Shown: positions 1-9,137 of the stretch, in pieces
Layout of the letters: the number at the start of each line of letters is the position of its first letter
Position numbering within the stretch: the first letter of the stretch is position 1
Source: Ruthenibacterium sp.
GTDB lineage: Bacteria > Bacillota > Clostridia > Oscillospirales > Ruminococcaceae
Length of the DNA: 64,000 bases
Reading direction: 5' to 3'
Assembly: GCA_020025235.1 (NCBI GenBank)
Contig: JAHHSL010000007.1
Location: forward strand, 1-64,000
Made by a program: the position numbers and the translations under genes
The notes under the pieces: model-generated
The model's database searches: none
Told to the model about the DNA's origin: nothing
What the model saw: only the letters and a program-made list of their open reading frames with translations

Positions 1-13
1 AGACAGCTTAGTT

Positions 14-42
14 AGTATACCAATTCTAAAGCTAATTGTCAA
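14..42 (-). promoter_or_regulatory. Strong sigma-A promoter reading off the left edge
   Basis: On the minus strand there is a consensus TTGACA (37-42), a 17-base spacer and TATACT (14-19). The -10 region sits in an imperfect palindrome (TTGGTATACTAA), which could be an operator. It would drive a gene lying outside the window to the left. Confidence 0.7.
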
Positions 43-138
43 CACCTTTTTTGAAATTTCTTCTTTATTTGTCATTTGCCGACATTTTGTTCCCTGATGC
101 CGCTTTGAGGCATCCCGAATTGTGCATTTTGCAGCACT

Positions 139-173
139 GCCCGTCTTATATAATATAGTATATATAAGAGGGC
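139..173. repeat. AT-rich perfect inverted repeat
   Basis: The arms TCTTATATA (144-152) and TATATAAGA (161-169) are flanked by GCCC/GGGC, giving a 35-base hairpin or cruciform. It lies between the pepF terminator and the outgoing minus-strand promoter. There is no coding sequence in 1-229. The function is unknown: operator, cruciform or part of a terminator are all possible. Confidence 0.5.
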
Positions 174-190
174 AGGGCACAAAACGCAAA

Positions 191-228
191 AAGGACCTCT
201 GCGGCAAAGCCGCAGGGGTCCTTTTTTT
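191..228 (-). terminator. Rho-independent terminator after the oligopeptidase gene
   Basis: A GC-rich stem (AGGACC-CTGCGGC / GCCGCAG-GGTCCT) is directly followed by a T run on the minus strand, immediately after the TAA at 230-232. A-runs on the other side make it potentially bidirectional. Confidence 0.85.
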
Positions 229-229
229 C

Positions 230-1936
230 TTACTTCTTTTCAGCCAGCAGCTGATCCTGTTTGCGGATCCATTCACCGACTTCGGCACTGAGCTTTGCCA
301 TAGTGCCCGCTTTGAAGGGGCTTTCAAAGCCTGCCGCATCCACAAGGCCAGGATACGTCTTGCTGCCTGCTGCACCCACCAGTGCCAGATAGCGCTTCCA
401 CGCATCCTTCCAGTCATGCAGCGATGCGGTAAAGAACTGCAGCGCCACCGTCTGTGCCAGGCAGTAATCAATATAATAGAAGGGCATTTCATAGATATGA
501 AGCTGACGCTGCCAGCCTGCGCCGCGGCCGTAGAAGGGGATATCCGCAAAATCGATCCACGGACGATACTCCTTTTCCAGCTTTGCCCAGACTTCATTGC
601 GCTGTGCGGGCGTCAGATTGGGATTTGCATACACGATATGCTGGAACTCGTCCACCATGGTGCCGTAGGGCAGGAAGTACATGGCGTCCTCTGCATGTGC
701 CAGCTCATAGCGCTCGGTGTCCTCACCGAAGAACTTATCATGATATTCCGACGTCAGGAATTCCATGGACATCGAATGGATCTCGCAGCTTTCCATGCCC
801 GGCTCCTGCAGGATGCCCGGCAGATTTTTCTGCATGGCGACCCATGCCGCAAATGCGTGGCCTGCTTCGTGCGTCAGAACGTCGACGTCGCCGGAGGTCG
901 CGTTGAAGTTCGAGAAGATGAACGGGGATTTGTAATCCGGCAGGAAGGTGCAGTATCCGCCGGGTGCCTTGCCCTCTTTGGAAAGCACATCGAACAGATC
1001 GTTTTCAAACATCAGGTCGATGAACTTGCTGGTTTCGGGGCTCAGTTCGTGATACATCGCCTTGCCTGCGGCGAGGATCTCCTCCGGCGTGCCGTGCGGT
1101 GCGGGGTTGCCCTCGGTAAAGCAGAAGATGTCGTCATAGAACTTCGGGTCCCGGATGCCGGTGCGGGCAAACTGCAGCTTTTTCAGCTGTGCCACAACGG
1201 GCACGACGTCCTTCTTGATCTGTTCGCGGTAAGCCGCCATATCCTCGATCGTATAGCCGATGCGGCGCATACGGATCGCACCAAGGGGAATGAAGTTTTC
1301 GTAGCCGAGCTTCTTCGCCTGTGCCGTGCGGTTTTTGACAAGCTTGTCGTAAATGGAATCGAACTCTTCGCGGTGTGCGTCAAACCATGCGCCTTCCGCT
1401 TCAAATGCCGCCTTGCGCACGGCGCGGTCGGGATCCTGCTTGTACAGCACCATCTGGCTGACGGTGTTCTTGCGTCCTGCAAAGTCGATCAGCGCCGAAG
1501 CGTACAGCTTTTCATACTCCGTCACCAGTGCGTTTTCCTCTGCCATAAGGTCAAGGATCGCCGGGTCGGACGACTTCACGTCGATTTCCATTTTATCGAA
1601 TGCGATCCTGCCGATTTTCGCTTCCAGCTCACTGCGGAACGGGGAAGCGAGCAGGGCGCGGTATACGTCCAGCTGTGCTTCACCGAGCGCGGGGCTGTTT
1701 TCATCAAAGAAATTGCGTTCTTCTTCATAAAAAGCGTCGCGCGTATCCACGGTGTGACGGATCTCTGCCAAAGTGGACATCGTCGAAAGATGCTCATTCA
1801 GTTTTTCAAATTCATCAAATGCCGCAAGCTGCTCTTCCACATTTTTGGCTGCATCAATGCGCGTTTTCAGCTGGGCATATTCTTTTTTCGCCGCCTCAAG
1901 GTCGGGGCGCTCGTATTTCATTTCGCTGAATTTCAC
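230..1936 (-). CDS. M3 family oligoendopeptidase (PepF-like)
   Basis: Cytoplasmic zinc metallopeptidase of about 568 residues that cleaves short peptides. The catalytic HEAGH (HExxH) motif is at about residues 356-360, followed about 28 residues later by an M3-type GMESCEIHSMSMEF segment carrying the third zinc ligand. Length fits the family. The start is taken as GTG at 1936 (reading MKFSEMKYERPDLE), because AAAGGAG sits about 8 bases upstream; the next ATG, at 1921, is too far from that site. No signal peptide is seen. It stands alone, with its own terminator just after the stop. The family call is firm; peptide preference cannot be read from sequence. Confidence 0.93.
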   Translation of the reverse strand: MKFSEMKYERPDLEAAKKEYAQLKTRIDAAKNVEEQLAAFDEFEKLNEHLSTMSTLAEIRHTVDTRDAFYEEERNFFDENSPALGEAQLDVYRALLASPFRSELEAKIGRIAFDKMEIDVKSSDPAILDLMAEENALVTEYEKLYASALIDFAGRKNTVSQMVLYKQDPDRAVRKAAFEAEGAWFDAHREEFDSIYDKLVKNRTAQAKKLGYENFIPLGAIRMRRIGYTIEDMAAYREQIKKDVVPVVAQLKKLQFARTGIRDPKFYDDIFCFTEGNPAPHGTPEEILAAGKAMYHELSPETSKFIDLMFENDLFDVLSKEGKAPGGYCTFLPDYKSPFIFSNFNATSGDVDVLTHEAGHAFAAWVAMQKNLPGILQEPGMESCEIHSMSMEFLTSEYHDKFFGEDTERYELAHAEDAMYFLPYGTMVDEFQHIVYANPNLTPAQRNEVWAKLEKEYRPWIDFADIPFYGRGAGWQRQLHIYEMPFYYIDYCLAQTVALQFFTASLHDWKDAWKRYLALVGAAGSKTYPGLVDAAGFESPFKAGTMAKLSAEVGEWIRKQDQLLAEKK

Positions 1937-2129
1937 AAAAACAACTCCTTTGTTTCGGCGCAATGCCGTTTTTATCTTGAATGGTTTTATTTTATCACAG
2001 ACCCGAACGAAAGGGAACACCGAAACGTCCCCCGCAGTGCAAAACATTTTTCTCCAAAGTCAAAGTGCACACCACGCACCGGAGTTTTGCCGCTTTGCCG
2101 CCTTTTATGCGCCACCGGCGAAAAAAAAC

Positions 2130-2158
2130 TTGCAAAAGCAAAGGGCAGGGGATATAAT
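2130..2158 (+). promoter_or_regulatory. Promoter of the riboswitch-folT unit
   Basis: TTGCAA (2130-2135), a 17-base spacer and a perfect TATAAT (2153-2158), placed about 10 bases before the riboswitch begins. This is the expected position for a transcript that starts with the aptamer. Confidence 0.8.
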
Positions 2159-2167
2159 GAGCCTATC

Positions 2168-2279
2168 GCAGAGTAGAAGCCTGCGCGTTGGCCTGTTTCA
2201 GGCCGAAGTGCCGTTCCGACGGGGAGTTGCGGAACGGACGAAAAGCACCGCTTGCGGTGCAGGCTTCGCATCCCGCTGC
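2168..2279 (+). promoter_or_regulatory. Tetrahydrofolate (THF) riboswitch aptamer
   Basis: The conserved landmarks of the folT-type THF aptamer appear in order: GAGUAG right after the 5' P1 strand, GCGUU, GGGAGUUGC, a CGAAA segment and CGCAUCCCGCU before the 3' P1 strand. P1 pairs GCAG (2168-2171) with CUGC (2276-2279). P2 pairs AAGCCUGC (2177-2184) with GCAGGCUU (2259-2266). Inner hairpins lie at 2190-2204, 2211-2237 and 2244-2260. It precedes a terminator and then a folate ECF substrate-binding gene, the classic target. High folate should favour termination. Confidence 0.85.
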
Positions 2280-2301
2280 TGCATCAAGCTGCAACACGGG
2301 G

Positions 2302-2345
2302 CCTGCGGAACGCTTTTGCAAAAAACGTTCTGCGGCTCTTTTTTG
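2302..2345 (+). terminator. Intrinsic terminator, expression platform of the THF riboswitch
   Basis: A stem of about 10 bp (2302-2312 with 2325-2335, two wobble pairs) and a T-rich tract at 2336-2344, lying between the aptamer and the folT ribosome site. Its position indicates regulation by transcription attenuation. Confidence 0.75.
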
Positions 2346-2387
2346 TCTCCTTTATGCGGCAACGCCATTTTAAAGGAGGTCTTTTCT

Positions 2388-2966
2388 TTGGAAAACAATG
2401 AACTTGCACGGCCCGCCGACCAAAAAGCACAAAATTTCGCCGTGCGCATGCGGCTTGCCGTCGCAGAGCTTTACCGCACCGCCACTCTGACAGGCTGTGC
2501 GCTGTGTGCCGCGCTGGATCTTGTGCTCAACCAGTTTACCATTCCGGTCAGCACGATGCTCGAGATCGGCTTTTCGTTTCTGGCGTCCGCATCCTGCGCC
2601 TTTCTGTTCGGGCCGTTCGCCGCGGCGCTTATGGCGGGCACGGCGGATATCCTCGGCTTTTTTCTGCGCCCGAACGGGACGTTTTTCCCCGGCTTTACGC
2701 TGAACGCGATCCTCGCGGGGCTGATTTACGGCTTCTGGCTTTATAAAAAACCCGTATCGCTTGTCCGCACCTTCTGCGCCTGCCTGACGGTGGTCCTCAG
2801 CATCAATCTGATCCTGACGCCGATCTGGCTGCACATCCTGTACGGCAACACGGCGCTGCTGTCCGCCATGCGGCTTATCAAAAATGCGATCAAGCTGCCC
2901 GTGGATACGCTTCTTTTGTATACCACGCTGAAGGCCGTCGGGCGCATGCGCATCGGCCGGCTCTGA
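2388..2966 (+). CDS. folT: Folate ECF transporter S component (FolT family)
   Basis: Integral membrane substrate-capture subunit of about 192 residues for an energy-coupling-factor importer of folates. Five or six hydrophobic helices can be traced from about residue 30 to 180, with short loops (FLRPNGTFFPGFTLNAILAG is typical of FolT). The start is TTG at 2388, since AAAGGAGG (2372-2379) is 8 bases upstream and the nearby ATG at 2398 is out of frame. The shared ATPase/EcfT module is not in the window and is presumably encoded elsewhere. The upstream THF riboswitch supports folate rather than another vitamin as substrate. Confidence 0.88.
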   Translation: MENNELARPADQKAQNFAVRMRLAVAELYRTATLTGCALCAALDLVLNQFTIPVSTMLEIGFSFLASASCAFLFGPFAAALMAGTADILGFFLRPNGTFFPGFTLNAILAGLIYGFWLYKKPVSLVRTFCACLTVVLSINLILTPIWLHILYGNTALLSAMRLIKNAIKLPVDTLLLYTTLKAVGRMRIGRL

Positions 2967-3047
2967 TCTTTCATCTGCGATCCTCCTTTTGCTTTATCAC
3001 CTTTCCGCTCCCACAGGCATAAGATAAAGCGAAAGGGGGAATTTTTT

Positions 3048-3869
3048 ATGCAGAAAACCAATTGCAGTACAGGATGTCCCGTCGTCACCGTTGATCCGGT
3101 CTATCCCGGCACGGCGCTGCGCGTGGGCAGCACCGGAAGTGAAGTGGCAAGGATGCAGAAATATCTGAACGTGTTCCTTGCGGGGTGCGGCGGCGGCAGC
3201 GCGCTTACCGTGGACGGCAACTTCGGCAGCCGCACCAAGTCTGCGGTCGAAGCCTTTCAAACCGCACACGGGCTGATCGCCGACGGCGTGATCGGCAGCG
3301 ATACCTGGAACGCAGTCGTATGCGCATACAACGGTGTGTGCAGCGGCAGCGCCGAAACATATCCCGGCATCACGCTGCGTCCGGGCATGACGGGGCAGGA
3401 TGTCCTGTTGATGCAGCAGTATCTCAACGAGCTTTCGGCAACGTATCCCGGCATTTCCGTGCAGGCGGCGGACGGCGCCTACGGGAACGCCATGTCGAAT
3501 GCGGCACGGCAGTTCCAGTATCAGTTTTCGCTTTCTGCCGATGGTCTCATCGGCACAAACACATGGGCGCGCATCGTTTCCGTTCACACGGCAGCCGCAT
3601 CGGCAAACCCCTCGTTTGTCACGACGGTTTATCCCGGCACGGCGCTGCGCGTGGGTTCTTCGGGCGATCATGTCCGCTTTGCCCAAAGCTATCTGAACGG
3701 CGTGCTCGGCACGCAGCTTACCGTGGACGGCATGTTCGGCGCAGCAACGCAGGAATCCGTGCGTGCATTTCAGCAGATGCAGGGGCTTTCGGTGGACGGC
3801 GTCATCGGCGGCGCGACATGGGCCGCGCTGATCCCGGCGTTCAACGCAACGCTCCGCGGCATGCTCTGA
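3048..3869 (+). CDS. Protein with three tandem peptidoglycan-binding (PG_binding_1) domains
   Basis: 273 residues made almost entirely of three PGBD repeats (about 17-100, 104-185 and 192-271). Each begins YPG-T/I-xLRxG and ends in the family pattern of a DG-x-x-G-x-x-T loop and a xDGVIGxxTW helix. The first and third repeats share an identical 26-bp DNA segment (3102-3127 and 3630-3655), pointing to intragenic duplication. No catalytic domain, signal peptide or membrane helix is visible; the N-terminus is short (MQKTNCSTGCPV). A good AAAGGGGG site precedes the ATG. It could be a spore or cell-wall binding protein exported without a classical signal, but function is not established. Confidence 0.85.
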   Translation: MQKTNCSTGCPVVTVDPVYPGTALRVGSTGSEVARMQKYLNVFLAGCGGGSALTVDGNFGSRTKSAVEAFQTAHGLIADGVIGSDTWNAVVCAYNGVCSGSAETYPGITLRPGMTGQDVLLMQQYLNELSATYPGISVQAADGAYGNAMSNAARQFQYQFSLSADGLIGTNTWARIVSVHTAAASANPSFVTTVYPGTALRVGSSGDHVRFAQSYLNGVLGTQLTVDGMFGAATQESVRAFQQMQGLSVDGVIGGATWAALIPAFNATLRGML

Positions 3870-3920
3870 TTCCCGCGGCAGGGCAGGGGAGACGGCGTTC
3901 CGCGCTTTTTCCAAAAAATA

Positions 3921-3955
3921 AAGGCAGCCGGAAATTCCGGCTGCCTTTTCTTTTT
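3921..3955. terminator. Bidirectional terminator between the PG-binding gene and dnaJ
   Basis: The stem AAGGCAGCCGG / CCGGCTGCCTT is flanked by A and T runs. It serves the plus-strand gene and the convergent dnaJ. Confidence 0.85.
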
Positions 3956-3970
3956 GCAGATGCAGAAACA

Positions 3971-5125
3971 TCAATCGAACATATCGCGCAGCTTTTTGAA
4001 GAAGCCCTTGCGCTGTTCGTAATTTTCTTCCTTGAGGGATTCGTCGAATTTCTTCAGTGCGTCACGCTGGGTGCGCGTCAGCTTCTGCGGGATCTCGACA
4101 ACCACCTTCACATACTGGTTGCCGCGTCCGCGTCCGTTGACATACTGGATGCCCTTGCCGCGCAGACGGAACGTCGTGCCGCTCTGCGTGCCTTCGGGGA
4201 CATTGTATTCCACCTTGCCGTCGATCGTCGGCACCACGATATCCGCGCCGAGCACCGCCTGGCTGTATGTGATCGGCACCGTGACGTATACGTCGAAGCG
4301 GTCGCGTTCAAACATCGGGTCGGGGCGCACCGTCACAATGACGATCAGATCGCCCGCAGGCCCGCCGTTGGTGCCCGCATCGCCAAGGCCTGCAAGACGC
4401 AGGCTCTGGTCATCGTCGATGCCCGCCGGGATCTTGACTTCAACCCGCTTGGAATGTGAGGTCTTGCCGCTGCCGTGGCATTTCGAGCACGGGGATTTGA
4501 TGATCTTGCCCTTGCCGCCGCAGCGCGAGCACGGCTGCGAGGACTGCATCACGCCGAACGGCGTGCGCTGCTGCACCGTGACATAGCCGGTGCCGTGGCA
4601 GTCCGGACAGGTTTCGGGGCTTGTACCCTTCGCCGCACCGGTGCCCGAACAATCGGGACAGGTATCCTGACGGTTGACCGTCACGGTCTTGGTGCAGCCG
4701 TGCACGGCCTCCATGAAATCGAGCACAAGGCTCACACGGATATCCGCGCCCTTGCGCGGGCCGTTCGGGTTTGCACGGCGTCTGCTGCCGCCGCCGAACA
4801 GATCGCCCAGGATATCGTTGAGATCCACGTCGCCGAAGCCGCCGAAACCGCCGAAGCCGCCGCCAAAGCCGCCTGCGCCGCCCGCACCGTAGTTCGGGTC
4901 CACGCCCGCATGGCCGAACTGATCGTAACGCGCGCGTTTATCCTTATCACTTAAAACCTCGTATGCTTCGCCCACCTCTTTGAACTTTTCCTCGGCCTCT
5001 TTGTCGCCGGGGTTCAGATCCGGGTGATATTTTTTTGCAAGCTTGCGGTACGCGCTTTTGATCTCGCTGTCCGACGCCGTTTTTGCTACGCCGAGTACCT
5101 CATAATAATCGCGTTTTTCTGCCAT
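3971..5125 (-). CDS. dnaJ: Molecular chaperone DnaJ
   Basis: Hsp40 co-chaperone of about 384 residues that stimulates DnaK ATPase and delivers unfolded substrates. The order is: J-domain with HPD (KKYHPDLNP), Gly/Phe-rich linker (repeated GGFGG), four CxxCxGxG zinc repeats ([32 protein letters not shown]), then the C-terminal substrate domains. The start is ATG at 5125 ([12 protein letters not shown]) with an AAGGTGAG site; the open frame extends further upstream without a better start. It is last in the hrcA-grpE-dnaK-dnaJ cluster, about 210 bases after dnaK. Confidence 0.98.
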   Translation of the reverse strand: MAEKRDYYEVLGVAKTASDSEIKSAYRKLAKKYHPDLNPGDKEAEEKFKEVGEAYEVLSDKDKRARYDQFGHAGVDPNYGAGGAGGFGGGFGGFGGFGDVDLNDILGDLFGGGSRRRANPNGPRKGADIRVSLVLDFMEAVHGCTKTVTVNRQDTCPDCSGTGAAKGTSPETCPDCHGTGYVTVQQRTPFGVMQSSQPCSRCGGKGKIIKSPCSKCHGSGKTSHSKRVEVKIPAGIDDDQSLRLAGLGDAGTNGGPAGDLIVIVTVRPDPMFERDRFDVYVTVPITYSQAVLGADIVVPTIDGKVEYNVPEGTQSGTTFRLRGKGIQYVNGRGRGNQYVKVVVEIPQKLTRTQRDALKKFDESLKEENYEQRKGFFKKLRDMFD

Positions 5126-5293
5126 ATATCTCTCACCTTGATTTCTAAAGAAGTGGGTCTGCCGGAACCGTGCGCCCGCCCTTGCCAAAAAGGGCAGGGA
5201 AGCCCCGGCGCTGCGCCGGCCGCTTTGCCGCACAGCCTATTTATTGTAGCAAAGCCGCAGCGGAATGTAAAGCATCCGGCCGCCGAACGTGCT

Positions 5294-5322
5294 TCGGGAC
5301 AGCCGCACGGCGGCTGTCCCGA
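5294..5322. other. Strong hairpin between dnaK and dnaJ
   Basis: A perfect 12-bp stem (TCGGGACAGCCG / CGGCTGTCCCGA) lies just after the dnaK stop. It has no T run on the minus strand, so it is more likely a processing or stability hairpin than a full terminator. dnaJ may therefore be transcribed at a lower level from the same operon. Confidence 0.55.
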
Positions 5323-5334
5323 TCGCTTTTGCTA

Positions 5335-7188
<1,854 letters not shown>

Positions 7189-7241
7189 TCATACTCCTCT
7201 TTTATATCACTCTGTAAGATCTGTTTACTGCAATTTATATA

Positions 7242-7262
7242 GAAAAGCCCTCCGGCTTTTTC
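7242..7262 (-). terminator. Weak intraoperonic terminator-like hairpin between grpE and dnaK
   Basis: Minus strand: AAAAGCC, a GGAG loop and GGCTTTT. The short 7-bp stem with a brief U run suggests partial termination or mRNA processing inside the heat-shock operon. Confidence 0.45.
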
Positions 7263-7264
7263 GC

Positions 7265-7822
7265 CTATTCTGCAACGACGACCGTTGCAAAGCGCACGAC
7301 CTTATCGTGCAGCTTGTAGCCCTTCTGCATCACCTGCAGGATCGTTCCGCTTTCCACATCTTCGGCTGCGGGCTGCTGCATCACAGCCGCGTGCAGTGCG
7401 GGGTCAAAGGGCTGGCCCTGTGCTTCGATTTCGCACACGCCCATTTTGTCGAATGCCTCTTTGCATTTGGTCAGCGTCATCATCACGCCTTTTTTGTAGC
7501 TTTCGTCCGCGGTGGGTGCGTTTGCCGCAAGCTCCAGCGTATCCAGAACCGGCAAAAGCGCGCCGACGGAAAAGCTTACGCCGTTATCGAACGCCGCGTC
7601 GTGCTCCTTTGCGCTGCGCTTGCGGAAGTTATCGTATTCCGCCGCGGTGCGAAGCAGCGTTTCCTTTGCATCGGCAAGCTCTTTTTCCATTTTTTCAAGC
7701 TTTGTCTTTACGGCGGCAAGATCCGTCTGCGGATCTTCCTGCGCGCTGTGTGCGGACGTATTCGGTTCCGCCTGCTGTTCGGGCGCCTGCTGTTCGTTGA
7801 CTTCTTTTTCGGTCTTTGCCAT
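7265..7822 (-). CDS. grpE: Nucleotide exchange factor GrpE
   Basis: DnaK nucleotide-exchange factor of 185 residues. It has an acidic, Gln/Glu-rich disordered N-terminus (about 1-40) and a long dimerisation helix (about 45-95: KLEKMEKELADAKETLLR, EYDNFRKRSAKE). The beta-rich C-terminal head carries typical GrpE segments (LLPVLDTLELA, FDPALHAAVMQQ, GYKLHDKVVRFATVVV). ATG at 7822 follows GCAGGAGGAG. It starts 4 bases after the hrcA stop, so the two are translationally close. Confidence 0.97.
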   Translation of the reverse strand: MAKTEKEVNEQQAPEQQAEPNTSAHSAQEDPQTDLAAVKTKLEKMEKELADAKETLLRTAAEYDNFRKRSAKEHDAAFDNGVSFSVGALLPVLDTLELAANAPTADESYKKGVMMTLTKCKEAFDKMGVCEIEAQGQPFDPALHAAVMQQPAAEDVESGTILQVMQKGYKLHDKVVRFATVVVAE

Positions 7823-7826
7823 TTGC

Positions 7827-8858
7827 CTACTCCTCCTGCGCCTTGCCCGACATGCATTCGCCGAGCAGCAGCGCGAAATATTCAAGCCGCGGGATCATTT
7901 CCTTATAGGGCATGCGCGTCGGGCCCACGATGCCGATCGCACCGGTCAGCCCGCCCCCCGCGAGGTAACGCTTCGTCATGATGCAGAAGCCCGGCATGCG
8001 GTATTCGCTCATCTCGTCGCCCAAAAGCACGGTCGTGCGTTCGGATTTCGGGCTGATATACCGCTTGATCGCTTCGTCATCACCGAAAAATTCCATAAGC
8101 GTGCGGAAGCTGTCCTCGTGCTGGGCGTAATTCAAAAGGTTCTGCTGGCCTTCCAGATAAACACTGGGCTTTCCGGCTTCGCGCAGGATCTTCACCGCCG
8201 CCGAAAGCACGGGGTAGTAAACCACGCCGCCGCGGCCAAGGCTTTCCGCCGCCGCTTTCATTTCCTCTTCGTTCACATCCACCGCACGGCGGAACGTGAA
8301 AAATGTGTTGAGCACTTTTGCCAGCATCTGCGCGTCGCCGGGCTTCAGCTCAAAATCAAGCTTTGCCGTGCGTGTCCGCACGCCGCCCGCGCTTGTCACC
8401 GCCAGAACCGCAGCTGTAAAGCGCCCTACCTGCATCACCTCGTAATGCACGATGTGCAGATCCTCGCTTTTCGGCGTCGTGGCAACCACGCAGTAGCCTG
8501 TCATATCCGCCAGCGCCTTTGCCGCGCTTTCGGCAAGGCGTTCCGGGTCGTGATCCATTTCGCGGAACATTGCTTCGATCTGCTGTTTTTCCTTGGGGTA
8601 AAGCGATGCGCCCGTATCCAGAAGGTTATCGATGTAATACCGGTATCCCTTCGTGCTCGGCACACGGCCTGCGCTGGTGTGCGGCTGTTCCAAAAGCCCA
8701 AGCTTTGTCAGTGCCGCCATTTCATTGCGCAGCGTCGCGCTGGATACTGCATGGTCAAATTCCTGCGCCAGCAATCCGCTGCCCACGGGTTCCCCGTCAG
8801 CGCCGTAAAGCGCCACGATCGTCCGCAGCACACGGCGTTTTCGATCGTCCATCGGCAC
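7827..8858 (-). CDS. hrcA: Heat-inducible transcriptional repressor HrcA
   Basis: Repressor of about 343 residues that binds CIRCE inverted repeats and is reactivated by GroEL. The N-terminal winged helix (RKRRVLRTIVALYG, then GSGLLAQEF, SSATLRNEMAALTKLGLL, HTSAGRVPSTKGYRYYI) is diagnostic, and a GAF-like domain follows (LAGGGLTGAIGIVGPTRMPY near the end). GTG at 8858 is best spaced from GGAAGG (8 bases); ATG at 8852 is the alternative, two codons shorter. It is first in its operon and has a perfect CIRCE between promoter and start, so it is autoregulated. Confidence 0.97.
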   Translation of the reverse strand: MPMDDRKRRVLRTIVALYGADGEPVGSGLLAQEFDHAVSSATLRNEMAALTKLGLLEQPHTSAGRVPSTKGYRYYIDNLLDTGASLYPKEKQQIEAMFREMDHDPERLAESAAKALADMTGYCVVATTPKSEDLHIVHYEVMQVGRFTAAVLAVTSAGGVRTRTAKLDFELKPGDAQMLAKVLNTFFTFRRAVDVNEEEMKAAAESLGRGGVVYYPVLSAAVKILREAGKPSVYLEGQQNLLNYAQHEDSFRTLMEFFGDDEAIKRYISPKSERTTVLLGDEMSEYRMPGFCIMTKRYLAGGGLTGAIGIVGPTRMPYKEMIPRLEYFALLLGECMSGKAQEE

Positions 8859-8885
8859 GGTGCACACCTTCCTTTTTGTGATTCT

Positions 8886-8912
8886 TTAGCACTCCATACC
8901 CCCGAGTGCTAA
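8886..8912. promoter_or_regulatory. CIRCE operator of the hrcA operon
   Basis: The perfect consensus TTAGCACTC (8886-8894), 9 bases, GAGTGCTAA (8904-8912). It lies just downstream of the hrcA -10 element, so bound HrcA would block transcription. Confidence 0.97.
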
Positions 8913-8916
8913 GTTT

Positions 8917-8944
8917 ATTTTACATCAGTTTTTCGGCTTGTCAA
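8917..8944 (-). promoter_or_regulatory. Promoter of the hrcA-grpE-dnaK-dnaJ operon
   Basis: Minus strand: TTGACA (8939-8944), a 16-base spacer and TAAAAT (8917-8922), directly upstream of CIRCE. Confidence 0.85.
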
Positions 8945-9137
8945 GCATTTGGAAGCATTTTAACGAATTTTTTTCATCTTTTACAATTTGCTCATATTTC
9001 GGCCCCTTTCTGCGCCCCTGTGCGCCGTTTTGCGGGCGTATCCGCAGGGAAAGCGCCCGATGCACCGGCAAAAGGCTTTCCCTTTTCTTTATAATGTAGT
9101 ATACTGATACAAATTATACCGGAAAGGCGGTTTCAGT

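Noticed and set aside
122..2176. Long open frame on the plus strand opposite the oligopeptidase gene
   Set aside because: Cys/Arg/His-rich translation without domains, antisense to a well-supported M3 peptidase; an effect of GC-rich third positions.
9090..9137. Possible purine riboswitch upstream of adenine deaminase
   Set aside because: The leader is only about 30 bases and has none of the purine aptamer's conserved stems.
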